Shown: piece after piece, positions 22,447 to 29,433 of the stretch | How the letters are laid out: the number at the start of each line of letters is the position of its first letter | Numbering within the stretch: position 1 is the first letter of the stretch | Origin: Treponema sp. UBA4326 | GTDB taxonomy: Bacteria > Spirochaetota > Spirochaetia > Treponematales > Treponemataceae | Length of the DNA: 29,433 bases | Assembly: GCA_002393835.1 (NCBI GenBank) | Contig: DGTW01000320.1 | Coordinates: forward strand, 1-29,433 | Direction of reading: 5' to 3' | Made by a program: the position numbers and the translations under genes | Notes under the pieces: model-generated | Databases searched by the model: none | What the model saw: the letters and a program-made list of their open reading frames with translations, nothing else | What the model was told of the DNA's origin: nothing

Positions 22447-23286
22447 ATGCTTCAGGAAATAATAAACACATTTCACTTTAATTTTCCTTTCGTACAAAGA
22501 GCTTTTATCGTTGGCATCCTTGTTGCTCTCTGCTCCTCTTTGCTGGGCGTTACCCTTGTCCTCAAGAGATTCAGCTTTATCGGTGACGGACTGAGCCATG
22601 TGGCTTTTGGAGCAATGTCTGTGGCCGCTGTTTTAAATCTTACCAACAACATGTATCTGGTTCTCCCCGTAACGGTGATTGCGGCCATTCTTCTCCTCCG
22701 CACAGGCAAAAATACCAAAATTCAGGGAGATGCCGCCGTTGCCATGATTAGCGTGGCCTCCCTTGCCTTAGGCTATTTGATAATGAACATTTTCAAGCCT
22801 TCGAATAATCTTTCCGGGGATGTCTGTTCCACGCTCTTTGGCTCATATTCCATCCTTACTCTGACAAAAGGCGAAGTCTGGCTTTGCACGGCTCTTTCAG
22901 TCATCGTAATTGCGGCCTTCATTGTTTTTTACAACAAAATTTTCGCAGTTACTTTTGACGAAGCCTTTGCCCAGGCCGTCGGCACACACGCCAGCGTTTA
23001 CAACCTCGTGATTGCAATCATCATTGCCGTGATTATCGTACTTGCGATGAATCTTGTCGGCTCACTTCTCATCTCAGCCCTGGTGATTTTTCCGGCTCTC
23101 TCTGCAATGAGGATTTTTAAAAGCTTCAAGAGCGTAACAATCTGCTCTGTGATAATAAGCGTCACATGCGCTTTGGCAGGCCTTTTAATATCTGTTCCCG
23201 CTGGTACGCCTGTCGGCTCCACAATCGTTGCGGCAGATTTACTAGCCTTCATCGCATTTTACATTGCTGGAAAAGTAAGGAGCTGA
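22447..23286 (+). CDS. znuB: Zinc ABC transporter permease
   Basis: A 279-aa inner-membrane permease of the ABC-3 family with about eight hydrophobic segments and the family stretches VTLVLKRFSFIGDGLSHVAF near the N-terminus and LVGSLLISALVIFPALSAM later. It begins at the base after the znuC stop codon, with RBS AAGGAG inside the end of znuC, so translation is coupled. It forms the zinc channel with ZnuC. Confidence 0.94.
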   Translation: MLQEIINTFHFNFPFVQRAFIVGILVALCSSLLGVTLVLKRFSFIGDGLSHVAFGAMSVAAVLNLTNNMYLVLPVTVIAAILLLRTGKNTKIQGDAAVAMISVASLALGYLIMNIFKPSNNLSGDVCSTLFGSYSILTLTKGEVWLCTALSVIVIAAFIVFYNKIFAVTFDEAFAQAVGTHASVYNLVIAIIIAVIIVLAMNLVGSLLISALVIFPALSAMRIFKSFKSVTICSVIISVTCALAGLLISVPAGTPVGSTIVAADLLAFIAFYIAGKVRS

Positions 23287-23289
23287 AAA

Positions 23290-23859
23290 TTGAAACTTGA
23301 AAATCGTAAATTAAAAGTTCTGAATCGGGCGCACCCAAGGCTTCGCACCCTTACAATCCCTTGCGTTTTGCTTATTTTTTCTCTTTTCTCCTGCAGGGAA
23401 AAGGCTGTCATAGAAACGAGCTTTTCGATTCCAGAGAATGCCCGGACAATTGAAGAAGAGGCCATTGCTGCAAATGAAGCAATTTCTGCAAAAAAGACGG
23501 CTAGTGCTGACGGCGCAAAAATTGATTACGACCTCACAGAGATGAATTCCAACATGGTCTATTCCCAGGTTTTTGACATGATGATTGAGCCTGAAATTTA
23601 CGATGACAAACTCATAAAAATGAGGGGAAATTTTGCTCTTTATCCGAATTCTCCCACGGCAAATGGCGGAACTGCCTATGCGGTAATCATAAGCGATGCC
23701 CTTGCCTGCTGTCAGCAAGGAATAGAATTCAAATATGATTTTGGCGAAAAATTGCCAAAAGAAGGCGACATTATTACGGTTACGGGCCAGTATGTAAGTG
23801 CAATAATGAGCGGCGATATTGTTTATAACTACGTAAAAGCAGTCTCAGTGGATATGTAA
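23290..23859 (+). CDS. Lipoprotein with CC motif, last gene of the zinc operon (DUF1980/TIGR03943-like region)
   Basis: A 189-aa protein beginning at TTG 23290, with AAGGAG 7 nt upstream and only 3 bp after znuB. Signal peptide with lipobox LFSC. A low-complexity Ala/Glu stretch follows (ENARTIEEEAIAANEAISAK), then a compact domain with GNFALYPN and ISDALACCQQGIEF and GDIITVTGQYVS. That part resembles the C-terminal CC-containing region of DUF1980/TIGR03943 proteins, often found beside metal-transport genes; this is recognition by eye. The Cys-Cys pair could bind zinc. A role in zinc handling at the membrane surface is inference from context. Confidence 0.7.
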   Translation: MKLENRKLKVLNRAHPRLRTLTIPCVLLIFSLFSCREKAVIETSFSIPENARTIEEEAIAANEAISAKKTASADGAKIDYDLTEMNSNMVYSQVFDMMIEPEIYDDKLIKMRGNFALYPNSPTANGGTAYAVIISDALACCQQGIEFKYDFGEKLPKEGDIITVTGQYVSAIMSGDIVYNYVKAVSVDM

Positions 23860-23865
23860 AAAAAT

Positions 23866-23957
23866 GTCGCGCCAGGATTGGAGCAGCGTAAGTTGCCGCA
23901 AGGCAATGGAGCGATAGCGGAACTGCGGAAAGCCTGTTGCTAGTTAAGTGCGCTATA
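23866..23957. repeat. Palindromic intergenic repeat, copy 3 (inverted)
   Basis: Contains TTGCC-GCAA-GGCAA (23893-23906), a stem closed by a GNRA tetraloop. It also has the family core in the opposite orientation, TGGAGCGATAGCGGAA (23907-23922). The spacer is otherwise non-coding. Confidence 0.6.
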
Positions 23958-23967
23958 AAAATCTGCC

Positions 23968-23973
23968 GATAAT
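23968..23973 (+). promoter_or_regulatory. -10-like box 6 nt before the OmpA-like gene
   Basis: GATAAT (five of six consensus bases) ends 6 nt before ATG 23980; there is no good Shine-Dalgarno and no clear -35. Confidence 0.4.
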
Positions 23974-23979
23974 GTGGGC

Positions 23980-25392
23980 ATGAAGAGACTTGCACTTATC
24001 ATCGGAATTTTCTCGTTTTTTGGCGGACTGGCTTTTTCTCAGACACAACTTGCTTATGCAGGTAATTCAGGCTACACGCTGGTTGAGCGCACCGATTTGC
24101 GACGCTATGTGAACGGTAAATACTCAGGCTTGACCAGCCGGGAAGTCCGTTCTTTTATTAGCCGGTCAAACCCGCCAGAAGGAGCTCGTGCCTCAAAAGC
24201 AGACCGCTGGTACGATGGAAATTTCTTCGTAATGGAAGAAACCCTGCGAAATTCCCAGGCAACGATGGCGGGAATTCACGATGCAATTCCTTCAGTTTTT
24301 AAGATTTCACCGGAAGGCCAGATGACCATGATAAAGGACAATGGCTACCCATCATTCCGAAGTTTTCCGTCTTACGCCACGGACAAGCTTAATCCCGGTG
24401 ACTCATGGAGCGCAAAAGCCGAGAGGGCTGTGGATCCGCTCAACAAAGGCCGCTTTACCAGAATCCCGATTTTTGTCAGATATACTTTTGTTGGCCCGGA
24501 AGTTTACAAAGAAGAAAATGTTTTCAGAATCAAGGCTTCCTGGAGGACAAATTACAGTTCAAGTGGCTTTGACGGAGACCCCCGGGGGGACGCAAGCCTG
24601 CAAAAAGCTGCCGGAAGCCACAATGCGGATATAATCGTCCGTGCTTCCACGGGCGAAGCAATTTTAATCAGCGACACTGTTGACGAGACTTTTGTTTACA
24701 TCGACGGAATGCAGGTAAATTTTAAAGGAAGAATCACCATGTTTACGGAATATCCGCCTGTAATTGACAGGAGCAAGCTGATTCATGCACTCAACCGAAT
24801 CGCAGAGTCAAAAACTCCGCCTGCAAGCGAAGAAAAGCCTGCTGAAGAAAAGCAGCCGATTCTTGCCGCAGCCACAAGTTCCCAGGGCCTGCCTGCAGAG
24901 ACTGAAGTTAAAAATGACCGACATTCAGAATATGCCAGCGAAAAGGCTGCCGTTATCTCCAGCCTGACGGAAAAAAAGCCTGTGGAAACAATAGGCTCGC
25001 CGTCAGCCATAGCTCCCAAAAACAACATGGTTTTTGAGGAAACGCCGGCCGGCCTCCGCCTTTCTGTGCGTGATATAAAATTCAAGGCGGACAGCGATGA
25101 AATTCTTCCCAGCGAAAAAATCCGGCTGGACGAAATTGCCGAAGTCCTGAAACTTGCCCCAAATTCTCAATTCCTTATCGAAGGCCATTCTGCCGCAGTC
25201 GGAAATCCTGGCGGTGAGCAAAAAATCTCTGAGCTAAGGGCAAAGAAAATCGCTCAGGAGCTTTCGGTGCGGGGAATTGCGGCTGGAAAATTTATCTGCA
25301 AGGGACACGGCGGAAACAAGCCGATTGCCGGAAACGAGACGGCAGAAGGTCGCGCACAAAACCGCAGGGTAGAAATCACCATACTAGAGTAA
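23980..25392 (+). CDS. OmpA-family peptidoglycan-associated protein
   Basis: A 470-aa exported protein with signal peptide MKRLALIIGIFSFFGGLAFS. A treponeme-type N-terminal domain (about 25-265) that I do not recognise is followed by a Pro/Glu/Lys-rich linker (270-345). A C-terminal OmpA domain (about 355-470) carries FKADSDEILPSE, LIEGHSAAVG, SELRAKKIAQELSVRGI and EGRAQNRRVEI, the last two being the peptidoglycan-binding core. It likely links the outer membrane or periplasmic proteins to the cell wall. ATG 23980 gives a clean signal peptide; a GTG at 23974 is also in frame. It ends in a strong terminator. Confidence 0.88.
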   Translation: MKRLALIIGIFSFFGGLAFSQTQLAYAGNSGYTLVERTDLRRYVNGKYSGLTSREVRSFISRSNPPEGARASKADRWYDGNFFVMEETLRNSQATMAGIHDAIPSVFKISPEGQMTMIKDNGYPSFRSFPSYATDKLNPGDSWSAKAERAVDPLNKGRFTRIPIFVRYTFVGPEVYKEENVFRIKASWRTNYSSSGFDGDPRGDASLQKAAGSHNADIIVRASTGEAILISDTVDETFVYIDGMQVNFKGRITMFTEYPPVIDRSKLIHALNRIAESKTPPASEEKPAEEKQPILAAATSSQGLPAETEVKNDRHSEYASEKAAVISSLTEKKPVETIGSPSAIAPKNNMVFEETPAGLRLSVRDIKFKADSDEILPSEKIRLDEIAEVLKLAPNSQFLIEGHSAAVGNPGGEQKISELRAKKIAQELSVRGIAAGKFICKGHGGNKPIAGNETAEGRAQNRRVEITILE

Positions 25393-25419
25393 AAATGGCT
25401 TCCTCGCGCCATTTTTACT
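25388..25419. terminator. Terminator after the OmpA-like gene
   Basis: AGTAAAAATGGC (25388-25399) pairs perfectly with GCCATTTTTACT (25408-25419) around TTCCTCGC. It overlaps the stop codon; the stem contains the A and T tracts. Confidence 0.8.
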
Positions 25420-25488
25420 ACAAATTAAACATAATGTTTTTCCCCTGAACTTTTAGCCTAATTTTCTTTTCTTTTCCCTCAACTGGTG

Positions 25489-25516
25489 TATAATAGTTCT
25501 ATTCATAAAAAATGGA
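25489..25516 (+). promoter_or_regulatory. -10 box and RBS of the pectinesterase gene
   Basis: A consensus TATAAT (25489-25494) lies 28 bp before the ATG, and GGAGG sits at RBS distance. No clear -35 is visible in the pyrimidine-rich stretch upstream (25460-25480). Confidence 0.6.
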
Positions 25517-25522
25517 GGAACT

Positions 25523-27553
25523 ATGAAAAAATCACTGAAAATCGTTCTTGCTTCTTTTCTTGCTGCGGGAACGCTTTTTTCTGTTTCGGCAAAAGAGATA
25601 AAACGAAATCTCAAGCCGACTTCTGGCTGGAACCTTTACATTCCGGGCAATGGCAACAAAAAAAATGTCCTGAAGGACTTGAACAAAGCAGGCTGGCAGG
25701 TGAGCGACAATTACGCCAGCCATTTTTCTCTTATCGAAGGCTCAATTAACAAAAAGCGCCTTCTCAAAATCAACACCCTCGACGGAAAAAATGACGCTCT
25801 CATACTTCCGCTCACAGGAAACGAAAAGAAAGTCACGCTGGTCTTCCGTGCTCAGGGCGCTGTAGACCCGGACAATCCGCTTACTCCTTACGGAATTTTC
25901 TTCGCTTATTTGCAGAACGGCGCTTACAGGTCGATGTTGCGTCACAATGCCTCAAATCAGATTAAAGGCTCAAAATCAATGGTGCGCCTCACTTCGGACG
26001 GTACGGCAAAGGGTCAGAGGCTTAACATCGTTTCTGACTGGCACGAATATCGCTTTGTCTGGGATATTGAGTCACCAGAAAAAATGACGGCTCAGTGCTA
26101 CATTGACGGCAAACTTTTCCACTCAGATACCTGCAAAAAAGTTAATTTTGCCGACACGATGACTTCAATCGACTGGAACACAATGGAAGGACCTGGAAAC
26201 TTCCTTGAATTTGGTGAAAATGACGGCTCTACGAACGGATTTGGCCGCTACGCTTATCTCCTCGTTGTCCTTGACGAAGATATTTCCGGCCTTTCAACAG
26301 AAGAGTTAGGCAAAAAACTCAAGGCTGACCTCACTTCAAATCCTGTTACAAAAGATCCGGGGCCTGCAAGCCGACGACCGGCCAAAAAACCTGCAGGAAT
26401 TAACATTCTCGGAAAAGAAGTCGGTAAGGCTGATGACTGGGATGACCCTGCGACAATCGAAAACGGCACAATCAACCTCGATGAGCTTGCTACGAGCTGG
26501 GCAAAGGTCGAAAAAGTCGTGCGAAATCCGGCCACACCTGATATGAGCTTTGCGGCTACAGTAGATGCAAGCGGTGCCAAGGGCACATACAAGACAATCG
26601 CAGAGGCAATCGAAAAGGTGCCTGCAAATTCTGCAATTAAAATCATGCCGGGAACTTATCAGGAAAAACTTTTGATTACGAAGCCAGGAATCTCCCTCAT
26701 TGGAACTGATCCTGCCAAAACAATCATCTATGGTTACGAGGCTGACACTGGCGGAATCAACGGAAACCTCCTTGTAGAAGTCAATCTTTTGCCACAGGGC
26801 ACAAACACGGAGCCTGGAGCCGTGGCTGAAATTCCAGAAAAACCGGTCGAAAACTGCTACTTCAATGCGGTCAACATCACATTCTACAACAAGGGTGCTG
26901 AATGGAACAAACTCTGGGGCGGTTCAGAACGACGCTCAATCGCACTCGCAATCAAGGGCGTTGACAAATGTTACATCGATAACTGTGTCTTCCTCGGTCA
27001 GCAGGACACCCTCTACTTCCGCTCAGGCCGAATCTATATGAAGAACAGCTATGTCGAAGGTGATGTCGATTATATTTGCGGGGGAGCAACATGTGTGTTC
27101 GATAACTGCCACATCTTCTCGCTCAAATACAACAACGGTGCAATCATCGTTGCGGCAGCAGGAGCTGACACTGGCTACAAATCTAGCGCACAATACGCAA
27201 ATGGCTATGTCTTCAAGGATTGTATCATCGAAGCTCACGATGCATTTGAGGATAACCCCGACGGCAAAAAAGTCACGCTGGCTCGCGGAACTTGGGTTGG
27301 TGGTTCTGCAACAGGCGATACAATGGTTGGAAAGACCGTTTACTTGAATTGTCAGATTCTTACAGCTGTAAACACAAGCCCCTGGAAAGACTGGGATGCG
27401 GTAAATACTGCCGAAAAAGCATTCTTCCGAGTACAGAACTTGAGCGGAAATGCCGCAGGACAAATCAAGGATGCAGCTTCACTTTCTGCCGCTGAAGCCA
27501 AACTCTACGGCAATGTGGAGGCAATCCTTGGCTATACTCCGTCTCTGAAATAA
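25523..27553 (+). CDS. Secreted two-domain pectinesterase (carbohydrate esterase family 8)
   Basis: De-esterifies methylated pectin, exposing it to lyases. A 676-aa precursor with signal peptide MKKSLKIVLASFLAAGTLFS (cut near VSAKE). Residues about 35-255 form a beta-rich region resembling a concanavalin-type (laminin-G-like) module with IDWNTMEGPGNFLEFGENDG, perhaps glycan-binding. A Pro/Lys-rich linker follows (275-300). The CE8 beta-helix (340-676) has GQQDTL (Asp495), GDVDY (Asp516) and ARGTW (Arg588), matching the two catalytic Asp and the Arg. The position of the upstream oxyanion Gln reads ERRSIALAI, so that Gln seems replaced. The usual LGRPW is ARGTW. The gene stands alone between terminators. 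Confidence 0.9.
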   Translation: MKKSLKIVLASFLAAGTLFSVSAKEIKRNLKPTSGWNLYIPGNGNKKNVLKDLNKAGWQVSDNYASHFSLIEGSINKKRLLKINTLDGKNDALILPLTGNEKKVTLVFRAQGAVDPDNPLTPYGIFFAYLQNGAYRSMLRHNASNQIKGSKSMVRLTSDGTAKGQRLNIVSDWHEYRFVWDIESPEKMTAQCYIDGKLFHSDTCKKVNFADTMTSIDWNTMEGPGNFLEFGENDGSTNGFGRYAYLLVVLDEDISGLSTEELGKKLKADLTSNPVTKDPGPASRRPAKKPAGINILGKEVGKADDWDDPATIENGTINLDELATSWAKVEKVVRNPATPDMSFAATVDASGAKGTYKTIAEAIEKVPANSAIKIMPGTYQEKLLITKPGISLIGTDPAKTIIYGYEADTGGINGNLLVEVNLLPQGTNTEPGAVAEIPEKPVENCYFNAVNITFYNKGAEWNKLWGGSERRSIALAIKGVDKCYIDNCVFLGQQDTLYFRSGRIYMKNSYVEGDVDYICGGATCVFDNCHIFSLKYNNGAIIVAAAGADTGYKSSAQYANGYVFKDCIIEAHDAFEDNPDGKKVTLARGTWVGGSATGDTMVGKTVYLNCQILTAVNTSPWKDWDAVNTAEKAFFRVQNLSGNAAGQIKDAASLSAAEAKLYGNVEAILGYTPSLK

Positions 27554-27566
27554 AGTAAATAAAAAA

Positions 27567-27599
27567 GCGGTCTGAGTCAGATTTTTGACAGAAGACCGC
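27567..27599 (+). terminator. Hairpin 1 after the pectinesterase gene, probable terminator
   Basis: GCGGTCT (27567-27573) pairs with AGACCGC (27593-27599), 13 bp after the stop codon. No T-run follows, so it may act with the next hairpins or protect the 3' end. Confidence 0.6.
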
Positions 27600-27614
27600 C
27601 AGAAGACAAAAAAA

Positions 27615-27667
27615 GCGGGACAAGCTGAATCGGCAATGTCCCGCAGAACCCCGCAGGGATGCGGGGT
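27615..27667. repeat. Hairpins 2 and 3 of a five-hairpin spacer
   Basis: GCGGGACA (27615-27622) pairs with TGTCCCGC (27637-27644). ACCCCGC (27648-27654) pairs with GCGGGGT (27661-27667) around AGGGAT. Both are perfect and only 3 nt apart. Confidence 0.75.
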
Positions 27668-27677
27668 AAAAGCAAAG

Positions 27678-27741
27678 CGAGAATTTTCTAAAAGAAAATT
27701 CTCGTCAGAAACAAAAAATCCATGGATGGATTTTTTGTTTC
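27678..27741 (-). terminator. Hairpins 4 and 5, terminator region of guaB
   Basis: CGAGAATTTTCT (27678-27689) pairs with AGAAAATTCTCG (27693-27704) with a 3-nt loop. GAAACAAAAAATCCA (27708-27722) pairs with TGGATTTTTTGTTTC (27727-27741). Hairpin 5 overlaps the guaB stop codon (27740-27742) and contains A/T tracts usable as a U-tract on either strand. Confidence 0.75.
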
Positions 27742-29248
27742 AAGACTGCATTGATGTGTTCTTTACGATGACATCGTGTGCGCCGCCCTCTGTGATTGAA
27801 ACTGCAGAAACCAGCGTGAGCTTGGCCTTTTCCTGCAATTCAGGGATTGAAAGGGCGCCACAGTTACACATTGTGTGAGTAACCTTGCGGAGGGTCATGC
27901 CAACGCCGTCGTGCAAGTGGCCGGCATAAGGAACATAAGAATCAACACCCTCTTCAAAGGCCATTGATTTTTTGCCACCGAGGTCATAGCGCTGCCAGTT
28001 GCGAGCCCTGTTGCTTCCTTCGCCCCAGTACTCTTTGACATAGTTGCCGTTTACGACCAGTTTGTTTGAAGGAGACTCGTCGAAGCGGGCAAAGTAGCGG
28101 CCCAACATAACGAAGTCTGCTCCCATTGCAAGGGCAAGTGTGATGTGGTAGTCGTGAACGATGCCGCCGTCTGAACAGATTGGAATGTAAATGCCAGTCT
28201 TTTTGTAGTATTCGTCACGAGCTTTTGCGACTTCGATTGTAGCCGTAGCCTGACCGCGACCAATGCCTTTCTGTTCGCGAGTGATACAGATTGAACCGCC
28301 ACCGATACCGATTTTGATGAAGTCTGCGCCTGCTTCTGCGAGGAAGTTGAATCCGTCTGCATCGACAACATTACCGGCACCGACTTTTATATCCTTGCCG
28401 AATTTCTCGTGAATGTCTTTGAGAGCCTTTTCCTGCCAGTAAGAATAGCCTTCGCTTGAATCCAAAACGAAAACATCAGCTCCTGCTTCAAGCAATTTTG
28501 GAACACGCTCCATGTAGTCTCGGGTGTTGATTCCGGCACCAACAATGTAGCGGTGTTTTGCGTCGAGCAATTCAAGAGGGTATGTGTCGTGAGTTGCGTA
28601 ATCCTTTCGGAAAATCAAAGAAACAAGATTGCCGTTTTTATCGACGACTGGAAGCTGATTGACCTTTTTGTTCCAGATAATCTCGTTTGCCTCGCTCAAA
28701 GTGATTCCTTCCTGACCTGTTACCATGTCGGCAAGAGGAGTCATGTATTCAGAAACTTTTGAATTTGGCTTGCAGTGAGAAATGCGGAAGTCTTTTGAGG
28801 TGATGATACCAACGAGCTTTCCGTGTGCGCTTCCGTCCTCTGTTACGGCACAAGTTGAGTGACCGGTCTTTTCGCTCAAAGCGATGACTTCTTCCAGAGT
28901 CTGATCCGGGCGAACGTTTGAGTCAGAAGTAACGAAGCCTGCCTTGTAAGCCTTGACCCGGGCAATCATTGCGGCCTGATCTTCGATAGACTGACTTCCA
29001 TAAATAAAGCTGATTCCACCCTCTTTTGCAAGTGCAATAGCCATTTTGTCATCCGAAACAGCCTGCATAACGGCAGAAACCATAGGGATATTCATTGAAA
29101 GCGGAGATTCCTCGCCGGCCTTTTTATTGTACTTAACGAGCGGCGTGCGCAAGCTAACGTTGTCAGGAATACATTCCGCACTAGAATAGCCCGGAACCAA
29201 AAGGTACTCACCGAAAGTGTGAGACGGCTCAGAAAAATAAAATGCCAT
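27740..29248 (-). CDS. guaB: IMP dehydrogenase, Tritrichomonas foetus-like type
   Basis: Oxidises IMP to XMP with NAD+, the committed step of GMP synthesis. The 502-aa protein has a TIM barrel with a CBS pair inserted at about 105-220. Catalytic Cys321 ([17 protein letters not shown]), Asp263 (VLDSSEG), the flap Arg420-Tyr421 ([11 protein letters not shown]) and the GGAHDV C-terminal motif are visible. From memory it aligns almost without gaps to the T. foetus enzyme, whose Cys319, Asp261 and Arg418-Tyr419 fall two residues earlier; it is unlike the E. coli/B. subtilis type. ATG 29248 is used because AGGAG lies 8 nt upstream and the start [17 protein letters not shown] matches that family; the frame stays open further upstream without family similarity. 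Confidence 0.95.
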   Translation of the reverse strand: MAFYFSEPSHTFGEYLLVPGYSSAECIPDNVSLRTPLVKYNKKAGEESPLSMNIPMVSAVMQAVSDDKMAIALAKEGGISFIYGSQSIEDQAAMIARVKAYKAGFVTSDSNVRPDQTLEEVIALSEKTGHSTCAVTEDGSAHGKLVGIITSKDFRISHCKPNSKVSEYMTPLADMVTGQEGITLSEANEIIWNKKVNQLPVVDKNGNLVSLIFRKDYATHDTYPLELLDAKHRYIVGAGINTRDYMERVPKLLEAGADVFVLDSSEGYSYWQEKALKDIHEKFGKDIKVGAGNVVDADGFNFLAEAGADFIKIGIGGGSICITREQKGIGRGQATATIEVAKARDEYYKKTGIYIPICSDGGIVHDYHITLALAMGADFVMLGRYFARFDESPSNKLVVNGNYVKEYWGEGSNRARNWQRYDLGGKKSMAFEEGVDSYVPYAGHLHDGVGMTLRKVTHTMCNCGALSIPELQEKAKLTLVSAVSITEGGAHDVIVKNTSMQS

Positions 29249-29285
29249 GATTTTCTCCTGTTTTTTCACCAAATAAAATTGAAAC

Positions 29286-29294
29286 AGTATAGCA
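29286..29294 (-). promoter_or_regulatory. Extended -10 promoter of guaB
   Basis: On the minus strand TGC-TATACT (29294-29286) forms an extended -10 box about 40 bp upstream of the ATG. No -35 match is obvious, as is common for extended -10 promoters. Confidence 0.55.
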
Positions 29295-29319
29295 AAAATA
29301 CAAGGGAGGGGGAAGTCTT

Positions 29320-29433
29320 TCTGGGGAGCCTGTTCGGGACCCGCATTATAAACGATTTTATATTGAAAATGGCGCAAGGGAGCGAAACGGCTTACGGAAA
29401 CACTCGTTTTGTGCTGCCGCGTGAGCGGCAAAC
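29320..29433. repeat. G+C-rich structured spacer at window end, possible further copy of the palindromic repeat
   Basis: TGCCGC-GTGA-GCGGCA (29415-29430) is a 6-bp stem with a GNRA tetraloop. GGAGCG and ACGGAA words lie close together at about 29374-29394. The match to the repeat core is partial and the element runs off the window. No gene is supported here. Confidence 0.35.

Noticed and set aside
29249..29431. Upstream extension of guaB by 61 codons
   Set aside because: The extension crosses the promoter and a structured spacer; the ATG at 29248 has an RBS and matches the family start.

Overview
The window looks like chromosome of a host-associated, pectin-using Treponema (Spirochaetota). 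The evidence is moderate A+T content, many lipoproteins with loose spirochaete-type lipoboxes ending in Ser-Cys, tandem treponeme-style outer-membrane barrel proteins, a DtxR/TroR-type metal regulator, and pectin genes at both ends (kduI and a CE8 pectinesterase). Species assignment is inference. No rRNA, CRISPR array, prophage or complete insertion sequence is visible.

Layout. 1-2570: 3' part of kduI, then a glycine riboswitch with a terminator switch ahead of an AGCS-type Na+/alanine-glycine symporter. 2571-3408: a HigB/HigA-type toxin-antitoxin pair bracketed by two similar terminators, then a palindromic repeat. 3413-6008: a small barrel protein divergent from an XRE regulator, followed by a stand-alone histidinol dehydrogenase. 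6020-10462: tRNA-Gly(CCC), def, fmt, a PASTA protein and a Na/Pi cotransporter, all in one direction. 10647-11552: an Rpn/PD-(D/E)XK protein. 11831-17612 (minus): three paralogous porin-like barrels. The two distal ones form a tight operon with a large lipoprotein that has Ig-like and possible carbohydrate-binding features. 17816-19919: TroR/MntR-like regulator convergent with an FMN-binding/FAD fumarate-reductase-like lipoprotein. 20102-23859: a zinc operon (zur, znuA, znuC, znuB and a CC-motif lipoprotein). 23980-25392: an OmpA-like protein. 25523-27553: a two-domain pectinesterase. 27740-29248 (minus): an IMP dehydrogenase of the Tritrichomonas foetus type.

The genes fit an outer-membrane, nutrient-scavenging lifestyle: pectin demethylation outside the cell, porins for uptake, KduI in the uronate pathway, glycine-sensing amino-acid transport, and zinc and manganese/iron sensing with dedicated regulators.

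The most notable non-coding structures are: (1) the glycine riboswitch, whose expression platform resembles the 5' half of a decayed second aptamer; (2) a 79-bp inverted repeat built from 10-bp-periodic CACAGATT units between znuA and znuC; (3) a dispersed palindromic repeat family sharing the core TTCCGCTnnCGCTCCA; (4) five consecutive hairpins between the pectinesterase and guaB; and (5) four genes without a Shine-Dalgarno sequence whose -10-like hexamer ends exactly 6 nt before the start codon, suggesting leaderless mRNAs.
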